The translations under genes and the position numbers were made by a program. Shown here piece by piece: positions 34,832 through 46,800 of a DNA stretch of 64,000 nt. The stretch spans positions 540,501 to 604,500 of the forward strand of contig NC_092562.1 in NCBI RefSeq assembly GCF_037975245.1, given 5' to 3'. The DNA comes from Apostichopus japonicus (Eukaryota > Echinodermata > Holothuroidea > Aspidochirotida > Stichopodidae). The notes below the pieces were generated by a model. The model made no database searches and was not told the origin of the DNA. It saw only the letters and a program-made list of their open reading frames with translations. Position 1 is the stretch's first letter, and each line of letters begins with the position of its first letter.

Positions 34832-37800
34832 TGTATATATATATATATATATGTATGCATATCAATATATATATATATACATAGAATAATAATAGAATAA
34901 TAAAATAAAATAGTACTTATCAATCAATCAATCAATAGTCATAAGCCAAATTGGCCCGTTGACCTCCCCGAAGATTATAAACAATCTTAGGTGTGTAACC
35001 TTTTATAATGTTAACCGGTGCCTGCCATATAGTACTTATATGCGCGTTCATATAGTTTACCTATCTTTGCTTCTAGGGCTTCTGCTGGTATGATAGCAAA
35101 TTATATCTACAGGTAGATCAGTTTTTGTGTCACTGATCAATACGTTCCCATGTATTAAAGGCTGCAAGGCTAAGTATGATATCTATGATAGCACATCACA
35201 CTTTATGCTGATCTTTCCTCTGCTACTGAGTGTCAGATATGTTCTCACAGTACTGTACACTGTGAAAATATAGTTATTACCCAAAGGTCTTTGGGCATCT
35301 ACCTCCAATTAAATTGGTAGGCAACAACTGCTATATATATATATATCTAGTATTATTACTCAAGTGCATTTGTGGCACCGGTTGATCTTTTCATTAAAGC
35401 TAGAGGGTAAGGATTTGATAAAATTTTGATACAATAATTTCATCAACAAAACGTTTATTATCGTGTAGAAATTTTCACTGTCAACCCCCAAGTGTTAACA
35501 ATAATTTGTAAGTATTTATATGCTTTTTTTTTTTGCACACAAAACTTTTTCTCTCAAACAATTTTTCTCTCAAAACTTCTGAGAGACTTTTATTACCAGA
35601 CTTTGCAAGTATAGCCCTCACTGATAAGGTGTCCTAAGTACTGCTTTCTATATTGCACTGTACATAGTAGATGTGTCAAAATGACAAAGTTGAACCGGTT
35701 TTGTCTGTCCAGGGAGCTGTTACCAGATTTTATTGCAACATGATGAGCTGTATTTGAGTGTCAAAATGTTGATTTGAAAGAAGAAAATTTTGAAAATTTC
35801 ATATATGTATGTATGTAATTTTTTTTAATATTAACTAAAAGTCTGCAGTCATCTTGTTGTCCATGCATTTCTTGTTATTTAATATAATTGTTCCACAATT
35901 TAAGTCACAGAGCGTACAAATTAGAAACTAAAAGTCTAGATATACTGTTTACAGTTAGCCTACAGAGTTGGCATGGAGGCTGGTGTGGTTGATTGATTGC
36001 TCACTGTTGACTGTATGCGAGTTTGCTGCATTGTATTAAAGTACAGTAGTTATGTAGATTGTATTAAACTCTTAACATGGCAAGATTATTTGTCTAGCGA
36101 CATTATCATTCTAGCAGATTGCTAGTAATTATTGTTAACCCATGATCATCATCTAGGCATCACAGCACACAGTTGTTCTAGAGCAGTCTCAAGTACTGTG
36201 GGCCTGCCCATTCCATTACTTGAGTACCCCCCCCCCTTTAACTTGTGATATTGTACTGTATACAAGGCTGCACCTCTCTAATATATACGCTAGCGATCGA
36301 TTGAAACTCCCAATCATCATTCGCTCAAGAATTGCCATCCCGTCTGCTATTCAGGAGCATGACAATGTCGACACACGAAAGACTGCTAATCTATATTATT
36401 TGCAGTACTATAAAGGGCTCATTATTTTAACCAGTACATTTACCCTGTTTTTGTGTTCCATTTTACTTTCTTCTAACTTATACAGTACTCACCATTAAAT
36501 GAGCATTGATCTCACCATTGATCATACTATTTTAATAAAGAAGCTTCTTGCTTATGAAGTACGTGGAATTTCCTATAACTGGTTGCAAAGTTATCTTAGT
36601 AATCGTATAAACTATGTATATTATAACGGAGTTACATCTGCAAGGTCCATTTGTAATGTTGGTGTTCCACAGGGTTCTATTTTAGGCCCACTTCTTTTTC
36701 TTATACATTAATAATATTTCTCATTCTTCTACTACTTAGGGTAACTTTGTTTTATTTGCTGATGACACTACGATCTTATTTCAGAAGGATAATATAACTG
36801 ATGCAATTTTAGAAGCCGAAAAAGAGTTTACTCATATTATTAACTGGCTTAATGCAAATAAGTTGTCTCTGAATTTATTCAAAACTAGTATTCTTATATT
36901 CAACAATAAATTACATGATACTACTAACATTCCAATCAATATTGATGGCACTATTGTATTAACCACGTCAACTACTAAGTTTCTCTGTACTATAATCGAT
37001 TGTAACCTTAACTGGAAAAATCATATTTCACATATCTGTAGTAAAATTGCCGGTGCAAATGGAATTATATATTAAAACATGTTCTTCCAAAGATACATTA
37101 TTAACTTCATATAATACTCTAATACTTCCACACCTGAATTATAATTTACTTGCTTGGGGAGGTGCAAATAAATCACTGTTGCATAAATTATATAAACTGC
37201 AAAAACGTGCAGTTTGTCACATTTGTATTGCGCCGTATATTGCTCATTCGGGTCCTCTTTTTAAGAGTCTGAACGTCTTAACTATTATTGATTTATTTGA
37301 TTATCAGCTAGGTATTTTTATGTTTAAGTTTAATAATGGAAATCTTCCTCCTATTTACAACTCATATTTTCATTATAGATATAATCTGCATCATTACAAC
37401 ACTAGATCGATGTATTCTCTAAACATTCCATATTCAAGAACTAGACTTAGACAGTCCCAGATTCGTTCAAGCGGTGTTGCTCTCTGGAATTCACTCTCAT
37501 CTAATCTCACTGAATTGAATACTACTTTATATACTTTTAAAAATAGGTTGAGAAAAAAATTGATGTCGACTTCATTTTACATATATATGCATATTTAGAC
37601 CAATCTTTAATGTTGCTGTTATTCTTTCGTAATTAGCACATTGCTAATTATTTTCTTTATTTCTTTTCCTTTCTTTATTGTAAGAGGTCAGACTCGAAAA
37701 GCTTTGCTTATTCTGACTCCTCTACCCATCATATGATTATTGCATATCATTTATTATATATAAGTATATTAATTTAATAATAATCATGTTATAAAATATA

Positions 37801-40800
37801 AATTAATGATGATGGTACAAATTAACTTGCATCATGCTATTAGATGGATGTATGCGTACATCTGTTCTAATTTGTGTACTTTTGCATCCAGGCCGTTTAG
37901 TAGTACTTACTACAGGTTTTTGTGGTGTGACCATCCACCCGCACTCTTTACTCTTGTGCCCATGGGTGCATTACACATATCGTCTTTGTAGCCTGTACTG
38001 TATATATCTACACATAGATAAGGTTAAATCAATGATTTTCTTCCATATCGATCTCAATAAATTCTCTTTTTGGATCTTTTAGATCACCATTCCGCGAGGG
38101 GAAGCAGGCCAGCCTTATCCAGTCGAGTTTCACGCCAAAGATGCTGGTATAACGAATATCCAAATGTCATCAACACAAGTCAAGTAAGTATTCATATCAT
38201 GTAGTGCAACCAGTCATGCATACTACATTATATATATTACAGTATTGAAAATAGTTCCTTGCCTACTGAGGCAAATTCGAAAAGAATGGAATCTAACTTT
38301 TGCCACTCAAATCTAAAAGTCTGAAAGCTCCTTTTTAAAACTCTTTCATTTAAACTGCTTCTGACATTTTCTTCATATTTAAAATTTTTTTTTTTTTAAT
38401 AATCTTAACTTAGTTTTAATATTCTTGTTGTGGAATTTGATTGGCATTTTTACTTCTCTGAACTGTTTTAGTTTAATTTAATTTCTTTTATGATTTTTTA
38501 TGTTAGTAAGTTTCTTTAGAGGGCCAGGAGGGTGGGGGGGGGAGGTAGTTAGCAATGTGCTATCAAACAAAGTCTTTTAACCTTCTGAAAAGATTATTGT
38601 AATAATAACTTATGATGACAATGAAAAAAAAAAAAAAACATTTTCAAATATTTCATTATTCTTGAGCAAACAATCAAAGCTTTAAAAAAAAAACATATTC
38701 ACACCAACCATAATTTTAAACCTAGATGAATGAAATTGCTGGTAAGTCATGCAAGTCCTTGTTTTTTAACCAGATATATGGATTTTGCTGTAAATGTAAC
38801 TCATTGAAAGCAAAAGTATTTCCTCTTCTGCTGTATTGAACAGGAAATGACAAATATGATAGCTTAATAGGGACATGGGAAAAAAAGTGCCCGGGAAATC
38901 TCAAAGATTGACTTTTCATCTCAAAATGTTGACCTTTTATCTCCAAATGTTGACATTAAATCTCAAAATTTCCTATGTCCTTATTAAGCCACAGTAGACA
39001 AAGAAAGGACAAAAGACCAAAATAAAATTAAAAATTTAACAGATATTTTCTATAGATAGATAGACCTACAGTGTAATTCTTATAGCCTGTGCTGCCTTAA
39101 TGTGTATAATTGAACACAGTGTATGTATAGTACAGTAGGAACTGTGTGAAACCAACATGAAAACTAAAATTACTGTATTTGTATACAAACACTTGACATT
39201 GTAGTGCGTGATGAAGGTCAAACTTAGTCAGTTGTTCATATTCAATGAAGGGGTCTTCGTTACTGCAACCCTTTTGAAGTTATTTCGGTCATGAAGAAGC
39301 AAGTTCGGCTTTTGGGCCTTTAACGTCTACAGACCAAAGCTAGGAGCTATTGTGTAATGTTTATGAACAATACTGTAGCTAGCATGTGCCTGCAATATAA
39401 ACAAAAAAATGATGACTAAAACCATCAGAACTAAGCTGTCAATCACGAATCACGCCTGTTTCGGACGTGACAGAATACAGAGTCCTGGACACTGATTGGT
39501 CAAATTGAACAACATGTTAACATTACTGTATCCTCGCCTAGTTAGTGTAATTTTACAAACATATGGAACATCAGAAGGCCTAATGTGACGATTAATCTAA
39601 TGAATACACGTAGGTCTATAGTCTATCATTGCAAATGTAACACCCTCCGGTCTATTAAAAACTGTTTGGTCGATTTCCTAGCCCTGGTTTATCATCATCC
39701 AAACATGTAATATATGCCATACACGGCCATAGTATATAATGCCATGCCACAATAAGAACGTTACAAGTGCCTATGTTGCAAGAGCTGAACTAGTACAGAT
39801 AATACCAAGTCGTTGCGGATAAATACGATTAACATTTGTTGCTTGCAGCTTTCTTGCAGGTTGTTGTTAACTCAAATGCATTCAAATGTTACCTGTCTTG
39901 TTCAATTCGAGAATACCCAATCAAAGTAGAGAATTTTACGTACATAGTTCTGAAGAAGTATGCTACGCAAGGAGATCTATTTTATTTACGTGTGCAGAAT
40001 TAACTGTTCACCGCCACAATTCTTTGCCAAATCTTAGTCTGGATTTTTTCACTTTCGTATCAAATAATTTATCATCAAGTTTGAATGTCTGTCCTCAGCT
40101 ACTGAAATAGTTTCACTTAACAGTGCTTGCTCTGGTTGGGTTTTTGTGTGTTTCTTGTTATTATTTTAAATATTCACATAAGAATATTAATAAAGTTTAC
40201 TTAAGTAAAATACCAAAATATTTAGTAAAAATTAATTACTAAGACGAATACAATTAACAAAAGAAAAGTAATGAAGTTTGTTTGTCTTCTGTTAATTAAT
40301 CCCAAACGTTGTGTTAAACGGTCAGCTCTTCAATTCTCTCTTTCGACAGCGTGTCGTCAGAGTTTGTGCTCGTCAGCTCAATGGAAAATGAAGCATTAGA
40401 CACTATTGCTGTCATTATTGGGTGGATCTACTTTGTGGCTTGGAGTGTCTCGTTCTATCCGCAAGTCTATCTCAATTTCAGGCGTAAAAGGTAAGGTCTC
40501 ATCTAGTAACTTCTCTTTCTACATGAAGTAGTTCCACACGTGTGTTTGCAATCGCACAGACACAATTGCATGGATTTTTTGCCAAGTTGTGAATTAAGTA
40601 CAGTACTAGGTGTTTAGGTCTGTTCTATACTTCCCTGCCGCACACATTGGACTCACGAACACCAAGTGGATTGCCGTTCTGTTCGACTATTGTCATAACG
40701 GATACCTGACGTCACAAGAAATTCTGTTTCATTGAAAATTCACATGATCAGAGAATAATATACTGTAGCCTACTATGCTGTTTTTGTATATATGCGCATT

Positions 40801-43800
40801 AGCCTAGCCTACAGAACTAGTACCTTGGATGCCATAATTTGGGTGAATGTTGCTTATATTGCCATCAAGCGGTGAATAATCATTTATCCAGTATCTCGTC
40901 ACGAAATGCTGTACCTAATGGTGGGATTGCTATACTGTACAAGTTCAAAGATGTATGGCAGTTTTTTTGGTTACAGGCCACGAGACCGAAGGTCGGCGAG
41001 ACCGAAATTAAAAAAGGTCCGCGGCACCGAAGGTATTCTAGACCGAGGTCCGCAAGACCGAAACGATTACTAGGCCTCCACCAGTGGAGTATCCAGAGGG
41101 GGTTGCAGGGGGAGAAAGCTGCACCCAAAAGTCTGATTTCATAGTAAAATGCGATAATAATGACAGTATACGCTATAACAAGGCAACATGTTGTGGTTTT
41201 TCGGTTCTATAAGGAGTCAAAATTCTTTAGACTGCCGAATTTCAAATAATATTTTTGTAGTGTAATGTGACAATGTTAAAAAAGTGTTTTAAATTGGTTT
41301 AAATCGCCCGTCTTTCCTTACATCTTCAAAATTTAGGGGTGGGGGGGGGGAAGTCCACCAGTGAAAATTTTACGAGGGACCCTTCCATTGAGGAATATCC
41401 AACAATATATATGTGAGCATAATATATTTAAAATGATTGAAATGACACAACTTCACAACCCAAGGCAGAATTGCCACTTTAAACACACCGTTCCATGACC
41501 TGAGGTCAAAGTTCTTCACCATGTAGATCCCACAATTTATTCATATGTACCCATCGACATCATGTGTAGTACGTACAGACGCCATAGAAGTAATTGACCC
41601 TGACATTACCCTGCCTCTGATAACCGAGGGGAACAATCTGTGCTTTGTACTCAGAAGTTGGGATTCAGCACAGAAGGTTTCACCTGTTTTTTGGTCAGTG
41701 AAGTTCCCCATCTCTTATGACAGATGAAATAATTAATACTGTGTTGATCAATGTGTAATTGATTAGATTGATTAGCAAATTTCAGCACATCTTGTTTTTT
41801 GGTGTTCATGGAAGCACCGCAGCCGTTCGTTCAAAGAATCAAGTTAAAAGTCAACCCATCTTCCCGCAAGGAAGTGAGAGTGAAATTTTTTGAAGAGACT
41901 TAAATGTGTGGGAATGTCCAGGCTCTATGAATCAGTGTGTGCTATGCAGATAGTACTGCAAATAGCTTGCATATGTTACAGTGCAGCAACATTTGAATGA
42001 ATCGATTCGTTTAAAGGTCCAGTCGAGTCGTTTGCTCTTATTCTTCTCTGAGTCCCGAGTTTATCTCGACACAACTCTGTTCTGTATGTACAGGGTTTTG
42101 TTACTCTATAAAAATCAGGCTTACTTACATTCAATAAAGTCCAATCATATCTGATTCAAATGCAGAAAGATGCAGGGCTGCTAGCTGCACACATTCTTGT
42201 GATATTTGTGTGCATTCACAACAACTGTGATACTATCCAGGCTAGCAAAGTAGAATGTGTTCAGATTTTTAATTTCCCTTACATTCTACTGGTAGGGTTC
42301 TCTTCAACACAACATATGGAAAAAGAAAATCATTAAAACCAACCAAGTCTGCAATATGTTAATATGCAGATGTCTGCAGTCAATAGCATGAAGCTAATAC
42401 TGCCAGTACAAACTTTGAGATATTAAAATTACCCCTCTCATATTCTGACATCATACAGGGGTTGCAATTGTTGCATGAATTTAATAAGTGCAAAACTTTT
42501 GTGGTGCACTTTGACCATCAAACAGGTATTGAGACTTTAAGATCTCATATTTGATAGAAATTGCTTAATCTGTATAGCACTGCATGAAGAATCTCACGCC
42601 TCACATTGAGAGGCCGGAAATTTTATTCTTACAGTAGCCACTCTCTTACTAAATGTTCGGTCTGCTTTAGTAAGTGCATTTTCCATCCACCTGCAGATGT
42701 GTAGAAGATTGATAACATTTACACCTATGGTCCTCCACCTCTGGACTACTCACTGCAGACATCCTGGTTGTTCCCAACTTCCCAATCATGAAGTTGTCAA
42801 GCTAACCTTTGTTATTTCAACTCACTAATTTTGACCCAGTCCTGCCATATCATCACTTAACGTACAGTTTAGAAGAAAAGTTACAATGCACTGCAAAAAG
42901 TCTTTCACTTTTACAAATAGAATACGGTTTACATCTCTTTTCTACACAAGTTAACAAGTTCCGAAGTGAACCATATTGTGATAAACAGAACACAGCAGGG
43001 GATAATAACAGTAATAAATTGATAAAGTGCTCATGTATAACGACTTTGGTAAATCTTTCTGTATATACCGTATAGAACAATGCTTTTTTACCATAATTAA
43101 AATGTGGGCACAGTATAAGTCAGAACCATAAATATATTATATGTTCTTTCTGCAGTGTTGTGGGACTAAGCTTTGATTTCCTGAGCTACAACTTCACTGG
43201 TTTCCTAGCGTATGGAATATTTAATGTTGGTCTTTACTGGATTGACGAGATCAAGGTATGGCACCTCAGCTGGCTTTAATTGTAAAGAAGGGAAACACCC
43301 TTCTTACCTTCCCCTCACAATCCCCCCTCCCCCTCCCACCTCCATCATCCTGCCATTCAAGAAGAACAGTTCTTTGTGGGAAATTCTGAAGCAGCCATAT
43401 TTTATAATTGGCCCAACGGGTTCAAATCCTTCGAAATATTTCGATCAGGTCCATCAAATCAAATCTGCCCACAATCCTGCACTAAGTAGGAATTGTGTGG
43501 TCCCTAAGGGACCTAAGCTCGAGCAGCCTAATAGCCTACCGACCACATTGCTCAACTTAAGTATCGAAAGATGTTGGTTCTCCAAGGCCCTTTTTCACCT
43601 TGACACTGGTCAGGTAAACTAAAATACCTCTAAGAACTTCCAAGGTAAATAAAGGCCTGAAATATGATGATAGCATTACAAAATTCAGGAAATCATTTCT
43701 CTTTGGAAGACACCCATAAGAAGAACTCAAAATGTCAAAGCTTGAAGTACAGTCTGGTACCCATGACCGTAAGAATGAACACCTGGGCTGCACCTCCAAG

Positions 43801-46800
43801 TTTCTCCTCCAATATACTGAATACTTTGTCTGCCCCAAAGATAAGATCATTTTTCTTGAGTCGAAGAAAAATGATAAATGCGATGCATTTGTTAATTTAA
43901 TATTGAATCAAAGTTTATCTTCCAAGAAATGTTAGTACAAGGCATTGATAACACTTGAAGCACCAAGCCTACTGTTCTGTTAACCCAAGCCCCTTTCCCC
44001 CACCCCCCTACCCCACCCCAACCTTACCCTCAAACACCAATTCTGGCTCTGTTACACCTAATCCACACCCTTTCTTTTCAATCTCCCTCCATCTCTACCA
44101 TTACCTATGTCTTGATTTTTATTTTTCAGGAAGAATATACAAAACAACATAAGTACAGTGTAATTCCAGTACAGCTGAATGATGTTGTGTTTACTATACA
44201 CGCATTCTTCATTACATGCGTCACCATCTTTCAAACTTTCATTTACGAGGTAAGTTGGTTCGTATCAAAGAGAAGGGAAACCCATGGATGACCTGTGGTT
44301 CATAATAGCAGGAAAGTGTGTGCGTGTATACGTGTGTGTGTGTGACATGTCACTGTTATGAGTACAATAATCCTATTTTGTTGGATGAAAGATGTAAAGG
44401 TCATTTGAGGTCGGCGGTGGTCATATATACGACAGTCTATTTCGGTGCTGTATCTCTTGAATTGTACAAGTGACAAAGTTTACCTATTTGTCAGAGGACA
44501 ATTTGAAACATGAATTCCAGCCAACAAATAACTGCAGTGTGCTTCCACAGCCAATAGACACTGTTATTGACCCTCGTCCCCCTTCTGCTGGACACTTTAT
44601 TTCATTTTTGATTTCATTTTGATTTCATTTTTGATTTCATTTCTCTTTTGGTACTATGGACTGCTGATTATCATAATCGAGGTGGTTTGAGCATCACTAC
44701 ATAGCTAGATAAAGAGTGCAATCTAGTTTATTCTGACCTCTTTGTTCGGTATCTTAGTTTAATAGTAAATACTAAGGGAAAGTAATACATTTATATCAAC
44801 GCTGAACAACAACTCCAGAGGACTGAAATCTTCAGCACTTTGCAGAGACAAAACATTACACGAAAGAAACTAAAAAAAAGCCCCTGGAATAAAAAGTAAT
44901 CTCTTTCTTCTGTCTACTATTTTGACTTCTTTTTTGGTATCTTGATAATAATAATATTATAATAACAATAATAAAAAAAGTAAAGCCTGCCTATAGAAGA
45001 AAAACAGTCCTCTAATTCACTCGAGCATTAATCATTTGTTACTTGATAGCAAACTACCCCAAATACTGCCAATAAGATTCATCCTTGAGTGCACCGAATT
45101 AGTTGACCAGTCACCTGTATGATTGTCAACACAAGTACTCTAATGGCCGGCACTACTTTCCTGTGTGTGAAGACAAATTTGGCTTGACCACTGACGTAGA
45201 ACACTGTGTGTTCAATCATGAGTTTGTGCAGAGGAGCGTTCAGTATGGCTAGCATTACCAACTCGGGTAGATATCGGACCGGAGTGGTATTTGCTATTAT
45301 AGGCAGGAAAGATCATAATGGTCCCTATGATAAATCCCCTGTTCATCTCCCATGTGTGTGTTTCCTTTTCACAGAGAGGCGGTCAGAAAGTCACGACGGT
45401 CTGCTGGATTCTTCAAAGTATCGCTTGGATGTTTGTAACTGTAACACTGATCATAACAGCCGTCTCGAGTCAAAGTGTGCTAACGTGGCTCGAATTTGTG
45501 ACGTTCATCTCGTACATCAAACTTGGTGTCACCCTCATAAAGTATGTTCCACAGGTGAGTGATCTTTTGTTCAGACAACTATACAGTGGCATATTAACAC
45601 AAGTGAGGAGTCGGGGGAGGGAGGAGGAGGGAGGGGGAGGGAGGAGGAGGGGGAGGGAGGGAGGGGAGGGAGGGGGGTTCAGTATTTATTAGTACAACCA
45701 TGCATTAAGACCTTAAAAAAAGACCTAATTTATAGTCTAAAATATGCCTCAGAATGCACCATTTGACTTTTTAAACTTTTTTTTTTTGCTGGGTGAGCAC
45801 CACAAGACCCCCTAACCTGGGAGTTGGCCTTTTTTTCTTTTTATTTATGTTTTTTTATTATTGTCAATTTGTCATCCCTAATGAGGGTAGTCCTGCTCAG
45901 TCCAGAAGCACTGCTTTCCAGAGGAGCCCTCAATACAAAACACACATACAATATCATGAAGTAGAAAAATGGTAGACATCCAAAAGCACAAAAAGGACGG
46001 CAAAAAGATAGACAAACAAGTATCAGACAATTAAACAAAATATATAAGTTTTCATATTGCGTTTAAAAAAAGCCCTCAAATACCCTCTTATTGTGAAATC
46101 CTTCATCCACAATCCGATCTCACAGGCCCATTAAAAAGTCCCTGCCCTTACAGTTGGGCGAGACTTTGAATCTGGCTCCTACCCCTTAGTCTTTGAAATC
46201 CTGTCTGTATGCCAATGAGACTGTCGGACAGCTTTTAGATGAAAAATGACGAAGGGGTTTCAAAGGATTAATTTTATTGATGGATTTCTATGGGTATTCA
46301 ATCATCATGAGAAATAAGGAATTTTCACCATCAGATAACCTTGTAAAACTTTGAAATTTTTGCACCGATAGTGTCCTTCAAATTTATTTCAAATTTACTG
46401 CTGGTACCTGTAAAAGGTTTGCTCAGCGATTATCCACAGGGATGTAAGTCTTCCGGATTTTTACGGAAATCCGTTTTTTTTTTAATTCCAATAAGTCTTC
46501 CGTATTTTTATGGAAATCCGTTTTTTTTCTCAAATTCCAATAAAGTTCCACAAAATTGTTCGAATATCAAAGACACAACGCGGCAAAAAATGCCTTGCCC
46601 GTTGTAGCAAGCTAACTTCAATTTTCACTCATCGATCACTCAAAATACCATTTCCAGTTTCGCATCATCGCATTGCACTGTACAACATTGTGCCATGTGA
46701 ATATCGTTGCGTACGTGCGAACTTCAAATCGCTATAGCTCATTTCTGTCGTTGAAAAACCTTGCCTTATTCATGTTGATTGGACTGCTAATTAATATCTT

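Larger units (their letters stand above)
33079..38082 (+). other. CTNS intron 1 with mobile elements
   Basis: About 5 kb. Contents: a CT-rich patch (33685-33745), TA/TATG microsatellites (34262-34316, 34755-34880), a SINE and its truncated copy, CAAT repeats (34918-34938) and a LINE remnant (36496-37740). The remainder shows no gene. Confidence 0.6.

Noticed and set aside
43212-43622. 136-codon plus-strand frame
   Set aside because: Overlaps CTNS exon 4 in another frame and runs into the intron.
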